39,375 nucleotides of DNA from an uncultured Lachnospiraceae bacterium (GCA_949740745.1 CATJIW010000189.1:1-39375); one strand, 5' to 3'; positions 17,701 to 26,531 are shown, counted from the first letter of the stretch. Made by a program: numbers and translations. The notes: a model not told the origin generated them from the letters alone.

Positions 17701-20700
17701 ATGAAAAAAACGATGAGATCAGGAGGCAGACGCATCCTGTCGGCGATGCTCTGCCTGCTTATGGCAGTGACCGTTCTGCCCTCGTCTTCTGCCGCATGGA
17801 CAGGTGAGGAGGGGGAACATTGTACGTCCCTGGTGGGGGAAGCGTTTACAGGATATGACGGGGAGCATTATTATGCCCCGAAGGAGTCGAAGGTGCTCTA
17901 TTACGATAAAGACGGAAGCTTCCATGTACAGGAGGAAACTTCAGACGGATATGCCCGGACAAAATATCTGTTCGTGGATGATTCAGGTGGCCGGCACTGG
18001 GTGTACTGCGCGGAAACGAGCGTGCTGTACGGATCCGGAAACTCTTATGTATCTGAGAACAGCGACAACAGCGCCTATTTCCGGAACCTTCCTGTTTCCG
18101 CACAGTTTGGCATGATGCTGGCTCTGCTCTATGGCTGGCAGGAGGGAAAGGCTTCGCCGGTGCCGGGAACAAATGAGGACGATTATGCTTATGCCACTCA
18201 GGTTCTCATATGGGAATACCAACAGCAGATCAGGACGAGCCCGGCAGACCTGCATGACGCCAACGGCGTGGCGGGCGACACTTACCTTGCGACCCTTGCG
18301 GGAAGACCAGCCAGGAAGTGCTATGACTGGATGCTGGCCCAGATGGCCGGACATTACACGGTGCCGAGCTTTGCTTCCCGGAACCAGGACAGGGCGGATA
18401 CCCATACCCTGAGATATGATCCTGTCATGAAAAAGTACAGCCTCACCCTCACCGACACCAACAATACCCTTGCGGACATCCGGTTTTCGGCGGAAGGGCT
18501 TGCCGTATCCAGAAGCGGGAACCGGTACACGTTTACAAGCGACCATATGATCACGGAGCCGGTCATGGTAGCGGCACAGCGGAACGTGGCGGATACGGAC
18601 TGCAGGAAAATGCTGATCTGGGGGAGCGGCGGAAGGCAGACCATGGCATCCGGGGCCTCAGACCCGGTGTATTTTTATTTTGGGATCGCCACGGAGTCCG
18701 AAGGGACCGGGCGGATCCAAAAGACTTCCGAGGACGGCATTGTATCAGGGATTCGTTTTCATATTTCCGGAAACGGTGTGGAGGAGACGGTCACGACCGG
18801 GGAGGACGGGATGGCGGAGATCCGGCTCATGCCGGGGGAGTATGCGGTCACGGAGGAATCTGCGGATCGATACGAGCCCCAGACTGCCCAGACACTCACT
18901 GTGGTAAGCGGCGGGACATCCACGGTGACGTTTAACAATATCCTAAGGCGCGGGAGCCTGAAAGTCACCAAGACTTCCGAGGACGGACTGGCGGAGGGAA
19001 TGAAGTTCCATCTGTACGGTACGTCCTTTTCGGGCCTGCCCGTGGACGAATATGCGGTCACAAACGCCCAGGGGGTTGCCACCTTCCAGGACATCCTGAT
19101 CAGTGGCGGAACACCCTACACCCTTGAAGAAGTGGAGACGGCTTCCCGCTATGTCGTGCCTGCCTCTCAGACGGCAACGGTGGAGTGGGGAAAGGTGACG
19201 GAACGGAGCTTTCACAACGTTTTAAAGAAATTCCGTGTCACCGTGATAAAGACTGATGCAGAGACGGGAAGACCCCAGGGGGACGGTTCCCTTGCCGGGG
19301 CCGTTTACGGCATTTACAAGGGCGGAGAGCTGGTGGACACCTACACGACGGACGCAGAAGGACGGTTCACGACTGCTTATTACGCCTGCGGCAAGGACTG
19401 GAGCATCCGGGAGGTCAGCCCCTCCGAGGGATACCTTCTGGACGAGACGACCCATCCGGTGGGGGCGGAACCAGAACTTTACACCGTGGAGAGAAACAGC
19501 ACGGAGAGCGATGCGACGGAACAGGCCATGAAAGGCAAGATTGCCATCATCAAGCACACGGACGACGGAGAGACACAGATTGAGACGCCGGAAGCGGGAG
19601 CGGTCTTTGAAGTATTCCTCAGATCTGCCGGAAGCTACGAGGCCGCAAAGGAGACGGAGCGGGACATCCTCACCTGCGATGAGAACGGCTTTGCCGGGAC
19701 AAAGGACATGCCCTACGGCGTTTATACGGTGCGCCAGACTTCCGGATGGGAGGGCCGGGAGCTTATGAAGCCCTTTGACGTGTTTATCAGTCAGGATGGA
19801 CAGACTTACCGATACCTGATCAACAATGCAGATTTTAAGAGTTATGTGAAGATCGTGAAAACGGATGCAGAGACGGGAAAGGCCGTCCCTTACGCCGGTG
19901 CCGGATTCCAGATCTACGATCCGTCCGGAAACCTGGTCACGATGATGTTCACCTATCCCGAAGCGACCACCATCGACACCTTCTACACCGCGGAGGACGG
20001 CAGTCTCATCACGCCGCAGAAACTGCCTTCCGGGAAAGGGTATTCTCTCGTGGAAGTGCAGGCTCCCTATGGCTACGTGTTAAACCCGGAACCGGTCTCC
20101 TTTGACGTGGTGCAGGAGGATTCCGAGGAAGAAGGCGGTGTTACGGTCGTTGTCGTGGAACGTCCCAACCTGGCGCAGAAGGGAAGGATCACCATATCCA
20201 AATCCGGGGAGATCTTTCATTCCGTTGCGGAGAGTGAGGGGATGTACCAGCCCGTCTTTGCCGTGCGCGGACTGGAAGGAGCCGTTTACGAGATTGCCGC
20301 CGCCGAGGACATCGTAACGCCGGAAGGGACGATCCGGGCTTCCAAGGGGGAAGTGGTGGACACCGTGACCACGGACGGGGACGGCATGGCGAAGTCGAAG
20401 GAATTATACCTGGGCCGCTATGAAGTCCGGGAGACGGAGGCCCCCTTCGGCTATGTGAGGAGTGGGAAAGCCTATGAAGTAGAACTCGTGTACGCCGGTC
20501 AGGAAACGTCTGTGACGGAGACGGCCGCGGACGTTTACGACGAGCGGCAGAAGGTGGAGATCGGCCTGGCAAAGAGCCTGGAGGTGGACGAAGCTTACGG
20601 GATCGGAAGCGGCGGGGAGCTTTCCCACGTGACGTTCGGCCTGTACGCTTCGGAAGAACTTGCGGCGGAGGATGGCACGGCCATTCCTGCCGGCGGCCTG

Positions 20701-21906
20701 ATCGAGATCCTCTCCCTGGACGAAACCGGAAGAGGTGCGGCAAAGTCCGATCTGCCTTTTGGAAGTTATTATGTCAAGGAACTTTCCACCGACGATGCTT
20801 ACGTGATCGGTGAGACGGAATATCCGGTTGTCTTTGCTTATGCAGGCCAGGATACCGCCACCGTTCGCCTTTCCGCCAATGACGGGGAGGCCATTGAAAA
20901 TCCGATCCTTTATGGCTCCGTGAGCGGAAAGAAATCCGACGAGGACGGGAATGGACTGGAGGGAGCGGTGATCGGGATCTTTCCGGCCGGCACTTCTGAG
21001 TTTATAAAGGAAGCGGCGATCGAAACGACGGTATCCGGGAAAGACGGCCGGTTTTCGTTTGAGAAAGTTCCTTATGGCACCTGGGTCATCCGTGAGATCG
21101 AAAGCCCGGAGGGCTTCGTACTCTCCGAAAAGGAATTTTCCGTGGACGTCGGTGAAGCCGGGGAAGTGGTGGAGATCGAGCTGGTCAACGACTCTATCCA
21201 GGGCAGTCTTGTCGTGGTCAAGGTGGACGGGGACAATCCCGCCCGAAGGCTTTCCGGCGCGGTGTTCGAGGTCTACGCCGATACGAACCGGGACGGGAAA
21301 CTGGATCCGGAGGATGTACTGCTTGGCGGAATGGAGGAGACGGAAGCTGGCGTTTACCGGATGGACGGGCTTCGCTACGGGGATTATCTCGTCCGGGAAG
21401 CGGAAGCCCCTGCAGGATTTGTGGCGGACGGATTCGTCTATACTGTGTCCGTCCGAGAGAATGGAAAAACCTATGCCGTGGAAAACCGGGAAGGGATCGG
21501 CTTTGTCAACGAGGCCAGGAAAGGAGCTTTGAAGATCGTGAAAACTTCCGACGACCGCAAGGTGGAGGGCCTTTCTTTCCGAGTGACAGGAACGGACGGA
21601 TACGACCAGGTTTTTCAGACCGATGAACGGGGAGAGATCCTCATAGAGGGCCTGCGGATCGGGGAGTACACCGTGTCCGAGGTAAACAACAGCGTATCCG
21701 CCGGATATGTCCTGCCGGATGACCAGGCGACGGAGGTTCAGGCGGATGCTGTGGTGATCGTCCGGATGCACAACAGGCTTCGGGATGTTCCGGAGACGGG
21801 AGACGCCACAGATCTTACTCCCTGGGTGGCTCTTGCGGCCCTGTCGGCTGTCGGTGCCGGGATACTGGGCATTGTGATCCTGGGCAGGAAGAAAAAGGAA
21901 GATTAA
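17701..21906 (+). CDS. Large cell-wall adhesin: thioester domain plus about ten Cna-B/SpaA-like repeats, VPETG sorting signal
   Basis: Signal peptide MKKTMRSGGRRILSAMLCLLMAVTVLPSSSAAW; HWVYCAE (Cys103) and TQVLIWEY (Gln167); repeats of type KIVKTDAETGKAVPYAGAGFQIYD; C-terminal VPETGD, hydrophobic helix, RKKKED. Confidence 0.9.
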   Translation: MKKTMRSGGRRILSAMLCLLMAVTVLPSSSAAWTGEEGEHCTSLVGEAFTGYDGEHYYAPKESKVLYYDKDGSFHVQEETSDGYARTKYLFVDDSGGRHWVYCAETSVLYGSGNSYVSENSDNSAYFRNLPVSAQFGMMLALLYGWQEGKASPVPGTNEDDYAYATQVLIWEYQQQIRTSPADLHDANGVAGDTYLATLAGRPARKCYDWMLAQMAGHYTVPSFASRNQDRADTHTLRYDPVMKKYSLTLTDTNNTLADIRFSAEGLAVSRSGNRYTFTSDHMITEPVMVAAQRNVADTDCRKMLIWGSGGRQTMASGASDPVYFYFGIATESEGTGRIQKTSEDGIVSGIRFHISGNGVEETVTTGEDGMAEIRLMPGEYAVTEESADRYEPQTAQTLTVVSGGTSTVTFNNILRRGSLKVTKTSEDGLAEGMKFHLYGTSFSGLPVDEYAVTNAQGVATFQDILISGGTPYTLEEVETASRYVVPASQTATVEWGKVTERSFHNVLKKFRVTVIKTDAETGRPQGDGSLAGAVYGIYKGGELVDTYTTDAEGRFTTAYYACGKDWSIREVSPSEGYLLDETTHPVGAEPELYTVERNSTESDATEQAMKGKIAIIKHTDDGETQIETPEAGAVFEVFLRSAGSYEAAKETERDILTCDENGFAGTKDMPYGVYTVRQTSGWEGRELMKPFDVFISQDGQTYRYLINNADFKSYVKIVKTDAETGKAVPYAGAGFQIYDPSGNLVTMMFTYPEATTIDTFYTAEDGSLITPQKLPSGKGYSLVEVQAPYGYVLNPEPVSFDVVQEDSEEEGGVTVVVVERPNLAQKGRITISKSGEIFHSVAESEGMYQPVFAVRGLEGAVYEIAAAEDIVTPEGTIRASKGEVVDTVTTDGDGMAKSKELYLGRYEVRETEAPFGYVRSGKAYEVELVYAGQETSVTETAADVYDERQKVEIGLAKSLEVDEAYGIGSGGELSHVTFGLYASEELAAEDGTAIPAGGLIEILSLDETGRGAAKSDLPFGSYYVKELSTDDAYVIGETEYPVVFAYAGQDTATVRLSANDGEAIENPILYGSVSGKKSDEDGNGLEGAVIGIFPAGTSEFIKEAAIETTVSGKDGRFSFEKVPYGTWVIREIESPEGFVLSEKEFSVDVGEAGEVVEIELVNDSIQGSLVVVKVDGDNPARRLSGAVFEVYADTNRDGKLDPEDVLLGGMEETEAGVYRMDGLRYGDYLVREAEAPAGFVADGFVYTVSVRENGKTYAVENREGIGFVNEARKGALKIVKTSDDRKVEGLSFRVTGTDGYDQVFQTDERGEILIEGLRIGEYTVSEVNNSVSAGYVLPDDQATEVQADAVVIVRMHNRLRDVPETGDATDLTPWVALAALSAVGAGILGIVILGRKKKED

Positions 21907-21924
21907 CGATTCGGCTTATGGGGG

Positions 21925-21950
21925 CGGGCGGCGACATGCCGCCCGTTTCC
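21925..21950 (+). terminator. Intrinsic terminator-like hairpin after the adhesin
   Basis: CGGGCGGC-gacat-GCCGCCCG then tttccct. Confidence 0.55.
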
Positions 21951-22100
21951 CTTTCAGGAGGATCGATAGGAGGAAGCTTTATGAGCGATGGGAAACGAAG
22001 CCATCGATATCAAAAGGGCCAGAGAAAAACGGATGGAGCGGTATCGGGAAAAATGCGGGATTTCGAGAAGCCCATTAATCCGAGAAGACAGGGAGGAGCG

Positions 22101-22811
22101 ATGATGGAGATACGGACTTTGACACAGCCGGAACAGAAATACACCTATTCTCAAAGTATGCAACTTACGGGACAGACGGGTTGCATCGGGTATCTGCGGG
22201 GGGATTTTGGAAGTTCGGGAAGCGACTTTCATAACACCTGGAAGGATCAAAGGGGGCAGTGGAACACGGACGGATTTAAGGCAGAATTGGAGAAGGTTAT
22301 CCATACGCTTCGTGGAGACAACGGACTTCTGCACAACCGTCATGATATGGAGGCGATCGTAGAGGGATCGCCAGATGCCGCTTTTATGGGTGAGTGTGGT
22401 ACCGTGTACGGCTTCCGCGTGGATACGGATCAGCATGCTTTTCTGTTCCGCTGTGATCCGGCAAAAGGTGATCACAATTTTTATTGTTTCTGCTATGTAA
22501 GACGGTGGCTTGACCAACACATGTCCAATGCCGAAAGAGGCATCAGTTTTATAGATTCCGGATATCAAGAACTGTTCCGTATTCCTGACGGCGGTAAGAT
22601 CATGATCACGAATGCCTTGGGAGAAAAGACAGAACGCTCCTGTCGGTATATTGATGAATATCATGTCGAGATCGGGAAGGGATGGGATAACCTTTATCAT
22701 ATCTGCCAGTTTGCTGAAATAATGGAGAAAAACGGGGCGACTTACGAGCCAAAGCCGGAGGAAGAACCGATTGTAAGAAAGACAGCAAAACACAGAGAGC
22801 CGGAGCGATAG
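22101..22811 (+). CDS. Conserved ICE hypothetical protein
   Basis: MMEIRTLTQPEQKYTYSQSMQLTGQTGCIGYLRGDFGSSGSDFHNTW...; ATG at 22101/22104 preceded by gggagg; position between adhesin and cargo region. Confidence 0.65.
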   Translation: MMEIRTLTQPEQKYTYSQSMQLTGQTGCIGYLRGDFGSSGSDFHNTWKDQRGQWNTDGFKAELEKVIHTLRGDNGLLHNRHDMEAIVEGSPDAAFMGECGTVYGFRVDTDQHAFLFRCDPAKGDHNFYCFCYVRRWLDQHMSNAERGISFIDSGYQELFRIPDGGKIMITNALGEKTERSCRYIDEYHVEIGKGWDNLYHICQFAEIMEKNGATYEPKPEEEPIVRKTAKHREPER

Positions 22812-23011
22812 GAGGGAGAAAAGGTGACCGTAAATCAAAAAGCCGTCAAGGTGGGGGGCATTTTTGACCGGTGAGGCGGAAAGCGGGCCGGGATAATGGC
22901 TTTCTTCCGGTAGACCGGCAGGCCGAAATATCGGACAGGAACAGGCGGCAGTGAAAGGGATCATTGCCGTCTGCTCATGGACGGACGATCCTTATATATT
23001 TGTCTGGAAAA

Positions 23012-23079
23012 GGACCGAGATTAGTCCCTTTTGGATTTGGCCATCCAATAAGATAATATAAAAGAACCAAAATCGGTTC
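23012..23079. promoter_or_regulatory. Promoter with two flanking 16-bp operators upstream of the first XRE gene
   Basis: GGACCGAGATTAGTCC (23012-23027), TTGGAT-17-TAATAT (23031-23059), GAACCAAAATCGGTTC (23064-23079). Confidence 0.6.
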
Positions 23080-23096
23080 ATAAGCAAGAGGGTGGC

Positions 23097-23351
23097 ATGG
23101 AACAGAAGATCAAACAGGATGAGATCTGCATCGGAAAGAATATCAGACGGATCCGGAAGGAAAAGAAGATCGGGCAGACGGAATTGGCGGCTTTGCTACA
23201 ACTGGAGGATGTTGCGATGACGAGGGAAGCCCTGGTGAAGATCGAGAGGGGCATCCAGCATATACGGGCTTCCCAGCTTAAAGCAATCAAGAATGTGCTG
23301 GGGACGACGTATGAGGAATTATTAGAAGAGGAAGAAAGTTCAAAAAAATGA
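23097..23351 (+). CDS. XRE-family HTH regulator (copy 1)
   Basis: IGKNIRRIRKEKKIGQTELAALLQLEDVAMTREALVKIERGIQHIRASQLKAIKNVLG HTH. Confidence 0.88.
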   Translation: MEQKIKQDEICIGKNIRRIRKEKKIGQTELAALLQLEDVAMTREALVKIERGIQHIRASQLKAIKNVLGTTYEELLEEEESSKK

Positions 23352-23369
23352 CAGTCCGCTGTGGAACTG

Positions 23370-23765
23370 TCATTTTTTGTCAGGCAGGAAGCAGATACCG
23401 CGTTTTTGGCATTCTGCTTCTAGTTCTGCCATAGATTTAACGCCCAGGTTCCGAAACTGTAGAATTTGTTTTTTGGAATAACCAGATAACTGGGACAGAT
23501 AGAAGATCTTCTTTATGGCCAGCGCATTTTTGATTCTCATAGAAATCGGAAGTTCATAAATGGACGGTTCCCTGTCTGGATGGGACAGATACCCCAAAGG
23601 AATGAGTTCCTTCATGATCATTTTAAAGTAGTAACAATCGGGAAATTGTCTTTCCAGAGAGAAGAAGTCGTATGCTTCCAGCTCGGATGTGTTTGTAAAT
23701 CCCAAGTCACAAAGGATTTCTTTTAATCTGGTCGAGATACGCAGTTTTGTAATGGGTTTATCCAT
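23370..23765 (-). CDS. Stand-alone RNA polymerase alpha-CTD-like protein, two helix-hairpin modules
   Basis: ISTRLKEILCDLGFTNTSELEAYDF... and ISMRIKNALAIKKIFYLSQLSGYSKKQILQFRNLGVKSMAELEAE resemble alpha-CTD (LSxRxxNxLxxxxIxTxxELxxxSxxxLxxxRNLGxKSLxE). Confidence 0.75.
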   Translation of the reverse strand: MDKPITKLRISTRLKEILCDLGFTNTSELEAYDFFSLERQFPDCYYFKMIMKELIPLGYLSHPDREPSIYELPISMRIKNALAIKKIFYLSQLSGYSKKQILQFRNLGVKSMAELEAECQKRGICFLPDKK

Positions 23766-23801
23766 GTGTAATTCCTTCTTATGTCTTTCTTTGTGGATTT
23801 T

Positions 23802-23870
23802 GGACTGAAACTAGTCCCATTGTAACATATTAAGAAAATAAGATAAAGAGAAAAGGACTGAAATTGGTTC
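23802..23870. promoter_or_regulatory. Second pair of the same 16-bp operators in the alpha-CTD / XRE copy 2 divergent intergenic region
   Basis: GGACTGAAACTAGTCC (23802-23817) and GGACTGAAATTGGTTC (23855-23870), start-to-start 53 bp versus 52 bp upstream of copy 1. Confidence 0.6.
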
Positions 23871-23889
23871 AAAAATTGGCGATGGGGCA

Positions 23890-24132
23890 GTGGAACAGAA
23901 AGTGAAACAGGATAAAATCTGCATTGGCTGGAACATCAGGAGAATCCGAAAGGAAAAGAAGATTGGGCAGACGGAATTGGTAGCTTTGCTACAGTTGGAG
24001 GATGTTACGATAACAAGAGAGGCCCTGGTAAAGATTGAGAGGGGCATCCAGCATATACAGGTTTCTCAGCTTAAGGCAATCAAGGATGTGCTGGGAACAA
24101 CGTATGAAGAGTTGTTTAGAGAAGAAGTGTAA
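23890..24132 (+). CDS. XRE-family HTH regulator (copy 2, GTG start)
   Basis: Close paralog of 23097-23351 (IGWNIRRIRKEKKIGQTELVALLQLEDVTITREALVKIERGIQHIQVSQLKAIKDVLGTTYEEL). Confidence 0.85.
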   Translation: MEQKVKQDKICIGWNIRRIRKEKKIGQTELVALLQLEDVTITREALVKIERGIQHIQVSQLKAIKDVLGTTYEELFREEV

Positions 24133-24139
24133 GAAATAA

Positions 24140-24232
24140 CGGCCCACCTTTGGGAATGCCACGTTTTGGTATCTCACTTTTAATTTTACCGTAGACTTAA
24201 GCTTTATGTTTCAGAATTTCGGTGGCTTAGTT
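24140..24232 (-). pseudogene. Decayed 3' remnant of a second alpha-CTD-like gene
   Basis: Minus-strand translation ILKHKA*VYGKIKSEIPKRGIP aligns with NLGVKSMAELEAECQKRGIC of 23370-23765; nucleotide similarity and in-frame TAA. Confidence 0.55.
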
Positions 24233-24295
24233 TGTTTGGATAAATATTTAAAAAGAGGAGAACTACTATTATTTCAAAGGAGAAAAGATATAATT

Positions 24296-24958
24296 ATGAA
24301 TAAAATACTAGATAAATTGGGGATTTATGATTTGATAGCCGTTTTGCTATCAGGTATAAGTATAACTATTTTTACAATTTTTTTTGCATATTTCCTTTGC
24401 AATATTCGGTCAATTGTAGTAAACCCTTTTAATATTAATGAAACGCTAGTATTTTTTGTTATAAGCTATTTTATTGGTCTGATTTTTCAAGAAGTAAGTT
24501 CATTTATTGAGAAAAGGTTATTGTTTAGAAATCATGCATTATTAAAAATTGCTTTGAATACGTCAAGACGTTCATATAGTCATTTGACTACAATAGAAAA
24601 AGAACGTATTTATAATTTTGTAGAGATGAAACTCCAACTTATTCCATCCCAAGACAATGATTATGTTATATATAATTACATAAAATTTAGTGTAAAAAGA
24701 TTAGGAGAGACAGCGCGAATTGACAAAAATCAATCAATGAGTGCAATGAGTAGAAGTTTTACATTGTATTTTATAATAATATTTTTAGTTGCAATTTTGA
24801 TGTCTCTCTATAAAAAAGATATTTATTATTTTGAAATTTCCATGGTTTTTCTTTGCTTCAGTATTCTATTTTTGGTAAGAAGTGTTCGCTTTGCTATATT
24901 AAGATATATTTATTTTTTTCGTATTTTTTATTATTATGTAGTATTAAAAGAAGATTGA
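24296..24958 (+). CDS. AT-rich multi-TM membrane protein, unknown function (cargo)
   Basis: RBS aaaggag before ATG 24296; N-terminal TM pair, soluble middle, C-terminal TM pair; strikingly lower GC than flanks. Confidence 0.75.
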   Translation: MNKILDKLGIYDLIAVLLSGISITIFTIFFAYFLCNIRSIVVNPFNINETLVFFVISYFIGLIFQEVSSFIEKRLLFRNHALLKIALNTSRRSYSHLTTIEKERIYNFVEMKLQLIPSQDNDYVIYNYIKFSVKRLGETARIDKNQSMSAMSRSFTLYFIIIFLVAILMSLYKKDIYYFEISMVFLCFSILFLVRSVRFAILRYIYFFRIFYYYVVLKED

Positions 24959-25029
24959 TAATTTACTTTAGAGAAACAAAAAAGGGTTGACGTGAATATT
25001 AATAGCAAAGTAAAAGTTATAGTTACATA

Positions 25030-25066
25030 GCCGAGAGCTTTCCCTCTGGAAATCTCCCGGCTTTTT
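25030..25066 (+). terminator. Intrinsic terminator directly upstream of the primase gene
   Basis: GCCGAGAGCTTTCC-ctct-GGAAATCTCCCGGC then TTTTT. Confidence 0.7.
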
Positions 25067-25091
25067 CCATGGAAGGAGGTGATTTTATCAA

Positions 25092-26072
25092 ATGAGAAAT
25101 AACAATCGTTACGTCCCGCTTGATTCGGAGGTGGTCGAGCAGGCACGGCAGATCGATCTGCTTTCGTATCTGCAACGGTACGAACCTGGAAATTTGAAGC
25201 GTGTCTCCGGCAACGTTTACTGCACCAGGGAACACGACAGCCTGAAGATCTCCAACGGCAAATGGTACTGGTGGTCGAGGGGATTTGGCGGCTATTCGGC
25301 TCTTGATTACCTGATGAAGGTCAAAGAGTATGGCTTCCTGGAAGCCGTGGAAGCCCTCACTGGGATCACGGCGGAGTGGAGACCGCCGTCCGTCTCTCCG
25401 AAAAAAGAAGGACCGAAGGTGTTGCTCCTGCCGCCCAGGCATGAAAACTGCGACAGGGTGACGGAATACCTTCTCGGCCGGGGGATTGACTGCCGGATCC
25501 TTCAGGACTGCGTTGCGGCCGGATTGATCTACGAGAGTGCCGATTACCACAATGCCGTTTTTATCGGGAAAGATGAAAAAGGAGTCCCCCGGTACGCCGC
25601 CTGCCGCGGCACGGCAGGAAGTTTCAAGCGTGACGCGACCGGAAGTGACAAGAAGTATTCCTTCCGGCTTTTGGCGAAGGAGGCATGTTCGTCGGTGCAT
25701 GTCTTTGAAGCCGCCATCGACCTGCTTTCCTATGCCACCTACCTGAAACGTACAGGAAAGGACTATCGGAATGAAAACCTGCTTTCCCTTTCGGGCGTAT
25801 ACCAGCCGAAAAGGGAACCGGGGAAGAGCAAGATCCCGGTTGCCTTGCAGAAGTATCTGCGGGAAAATCTTCCGGTTAAAACCCTTGTCCTGCACCTGGA
25901 CAGGGACAAAGCGGGCCGGTTATGCACTGCCGCTCTCACGGAATTGCTGAAAAAAGATTATCAGATCGTTGATGACCCTCCGCCTGCCGGGAAGGACTTC
26001 AACGATTTTTTAATGTCTTATCTGGGGATCCCAAGACCGCGATCCGACCGGGAAAGGGGGGAAGCCCGCTGA
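25092..26072 (+). CDS. DUF3991/Toprim-domain primase-like protein
   Basis: IDLLSYLQRYEPGNLKRVSGNVYCTREHDSLKISNGKWYWWSRGFGGYSALDYLMKV (CHC2-like) and LVLHLDRDKAGRLC (Toprim). Confidence 0.88.
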   Translation: MRNNNRYVPLDSEVVEQARQIDLLSYLQRYEPGNLKRVSGNVYCTREHDSLKISNGKWYWWSRGFGGYSALDYLMKVKEYGFLEAVEALTGITAEWRPPSVSPKKEGPKVLLLPPRHENCDRVTEYLLGRGIDCRILQDCVAAGLIYESADYHNAVFIGKDEKGVPRYAACRGTAGSFKRDATGSDKKYSFRLLAKEACSSVHVFEAAIDLLSYATYLKRTGKDYRNENLLSLSGVYQPKREPGKSKIPVALQKYLRENLPVKTLVLHLDRDKAGRLCTAALTELLKKDYQIVDDPPPAGKDFNDFLMSYLGIPRPRSDRERGEAR

Positions 26073-26104
26073 AAGCCAGGCGGCAGAAAAAGTGTCTGCC
26101 ATTT

Positions 26105-26180
26105 AAGACAGGTCTTACCAAGCACTGAATTTGGCTAGCCAAATTCGCTTGTCAGGGGGCGGGCCCCTGATCCCCCACAT
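26105..26180. other. Candidate oriT region upstream of mobC
   Basis: AAGAC-ag-GTCTT; perfect 20-bp palindrome GAATTTGGCTAGCCAAATTC (26127-26146); TCAGGGG-gcggg-CCCCTGA (26152-26170); directly precedes mobC and relaxase genes. Confidence 0.5.
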
Positions 26181-26201
26181 TCAGGAAGGAGGAAGAAGAG
26201 A

Positions 26202-26531
26202 ATGAGAAAACGAAGCGTACAGATTCTGTTCCGCTTGACAGAAGATGAGGCGGAGTATCTGCACCGGATGGTGAAGCGGTCGGGCCGCTCCAGGGAGGCG
26301 TTCCTCCGGACTATGGTCATGGGTTACCGGCTCTGCGAAAATCCTGATCCGGAGTTTTATAAAATCCTGCGGGAATTGTCCGCCATCGGGAACCGGATCG
26401 ACCAGCTTGCGGCGAAGGCAAATGCCCTGGATTTCGTGGACGCACCCATGCTTCGGGAGGAAGCAGAAAAATGGCATCGGTTTCAGATTGACGTGCGGAA
26501 GCGGTATCTGCTTCCGCGGAAGAGGCCCTGA
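26202..26531 (+). CDS. mobC: MobC-like relaxosome accessory protein
   Basis: KRSVQILFRLTEDEAEYLHRMVKRSGRSREAFLRTMVMG ribbon-helix-helix start; overlaps the relaxase start. Confidence 0.85.
   Translation: MRKRSVQILFRLTEDEAEYLHRMVKRSGRSREAFLRTMVMGYRLCENPDPEFYKILRELSAIGNRIDQLAAKANALDFVDAPMLREEAEKWHRFQIDVRKRYLLPRKRP

Noticed and set aside
20404-21771. 455-aa minus-strand ORF opposite adhesin repeats
   Set aside because: Antisense of repetitive Cna-B coding sequence.
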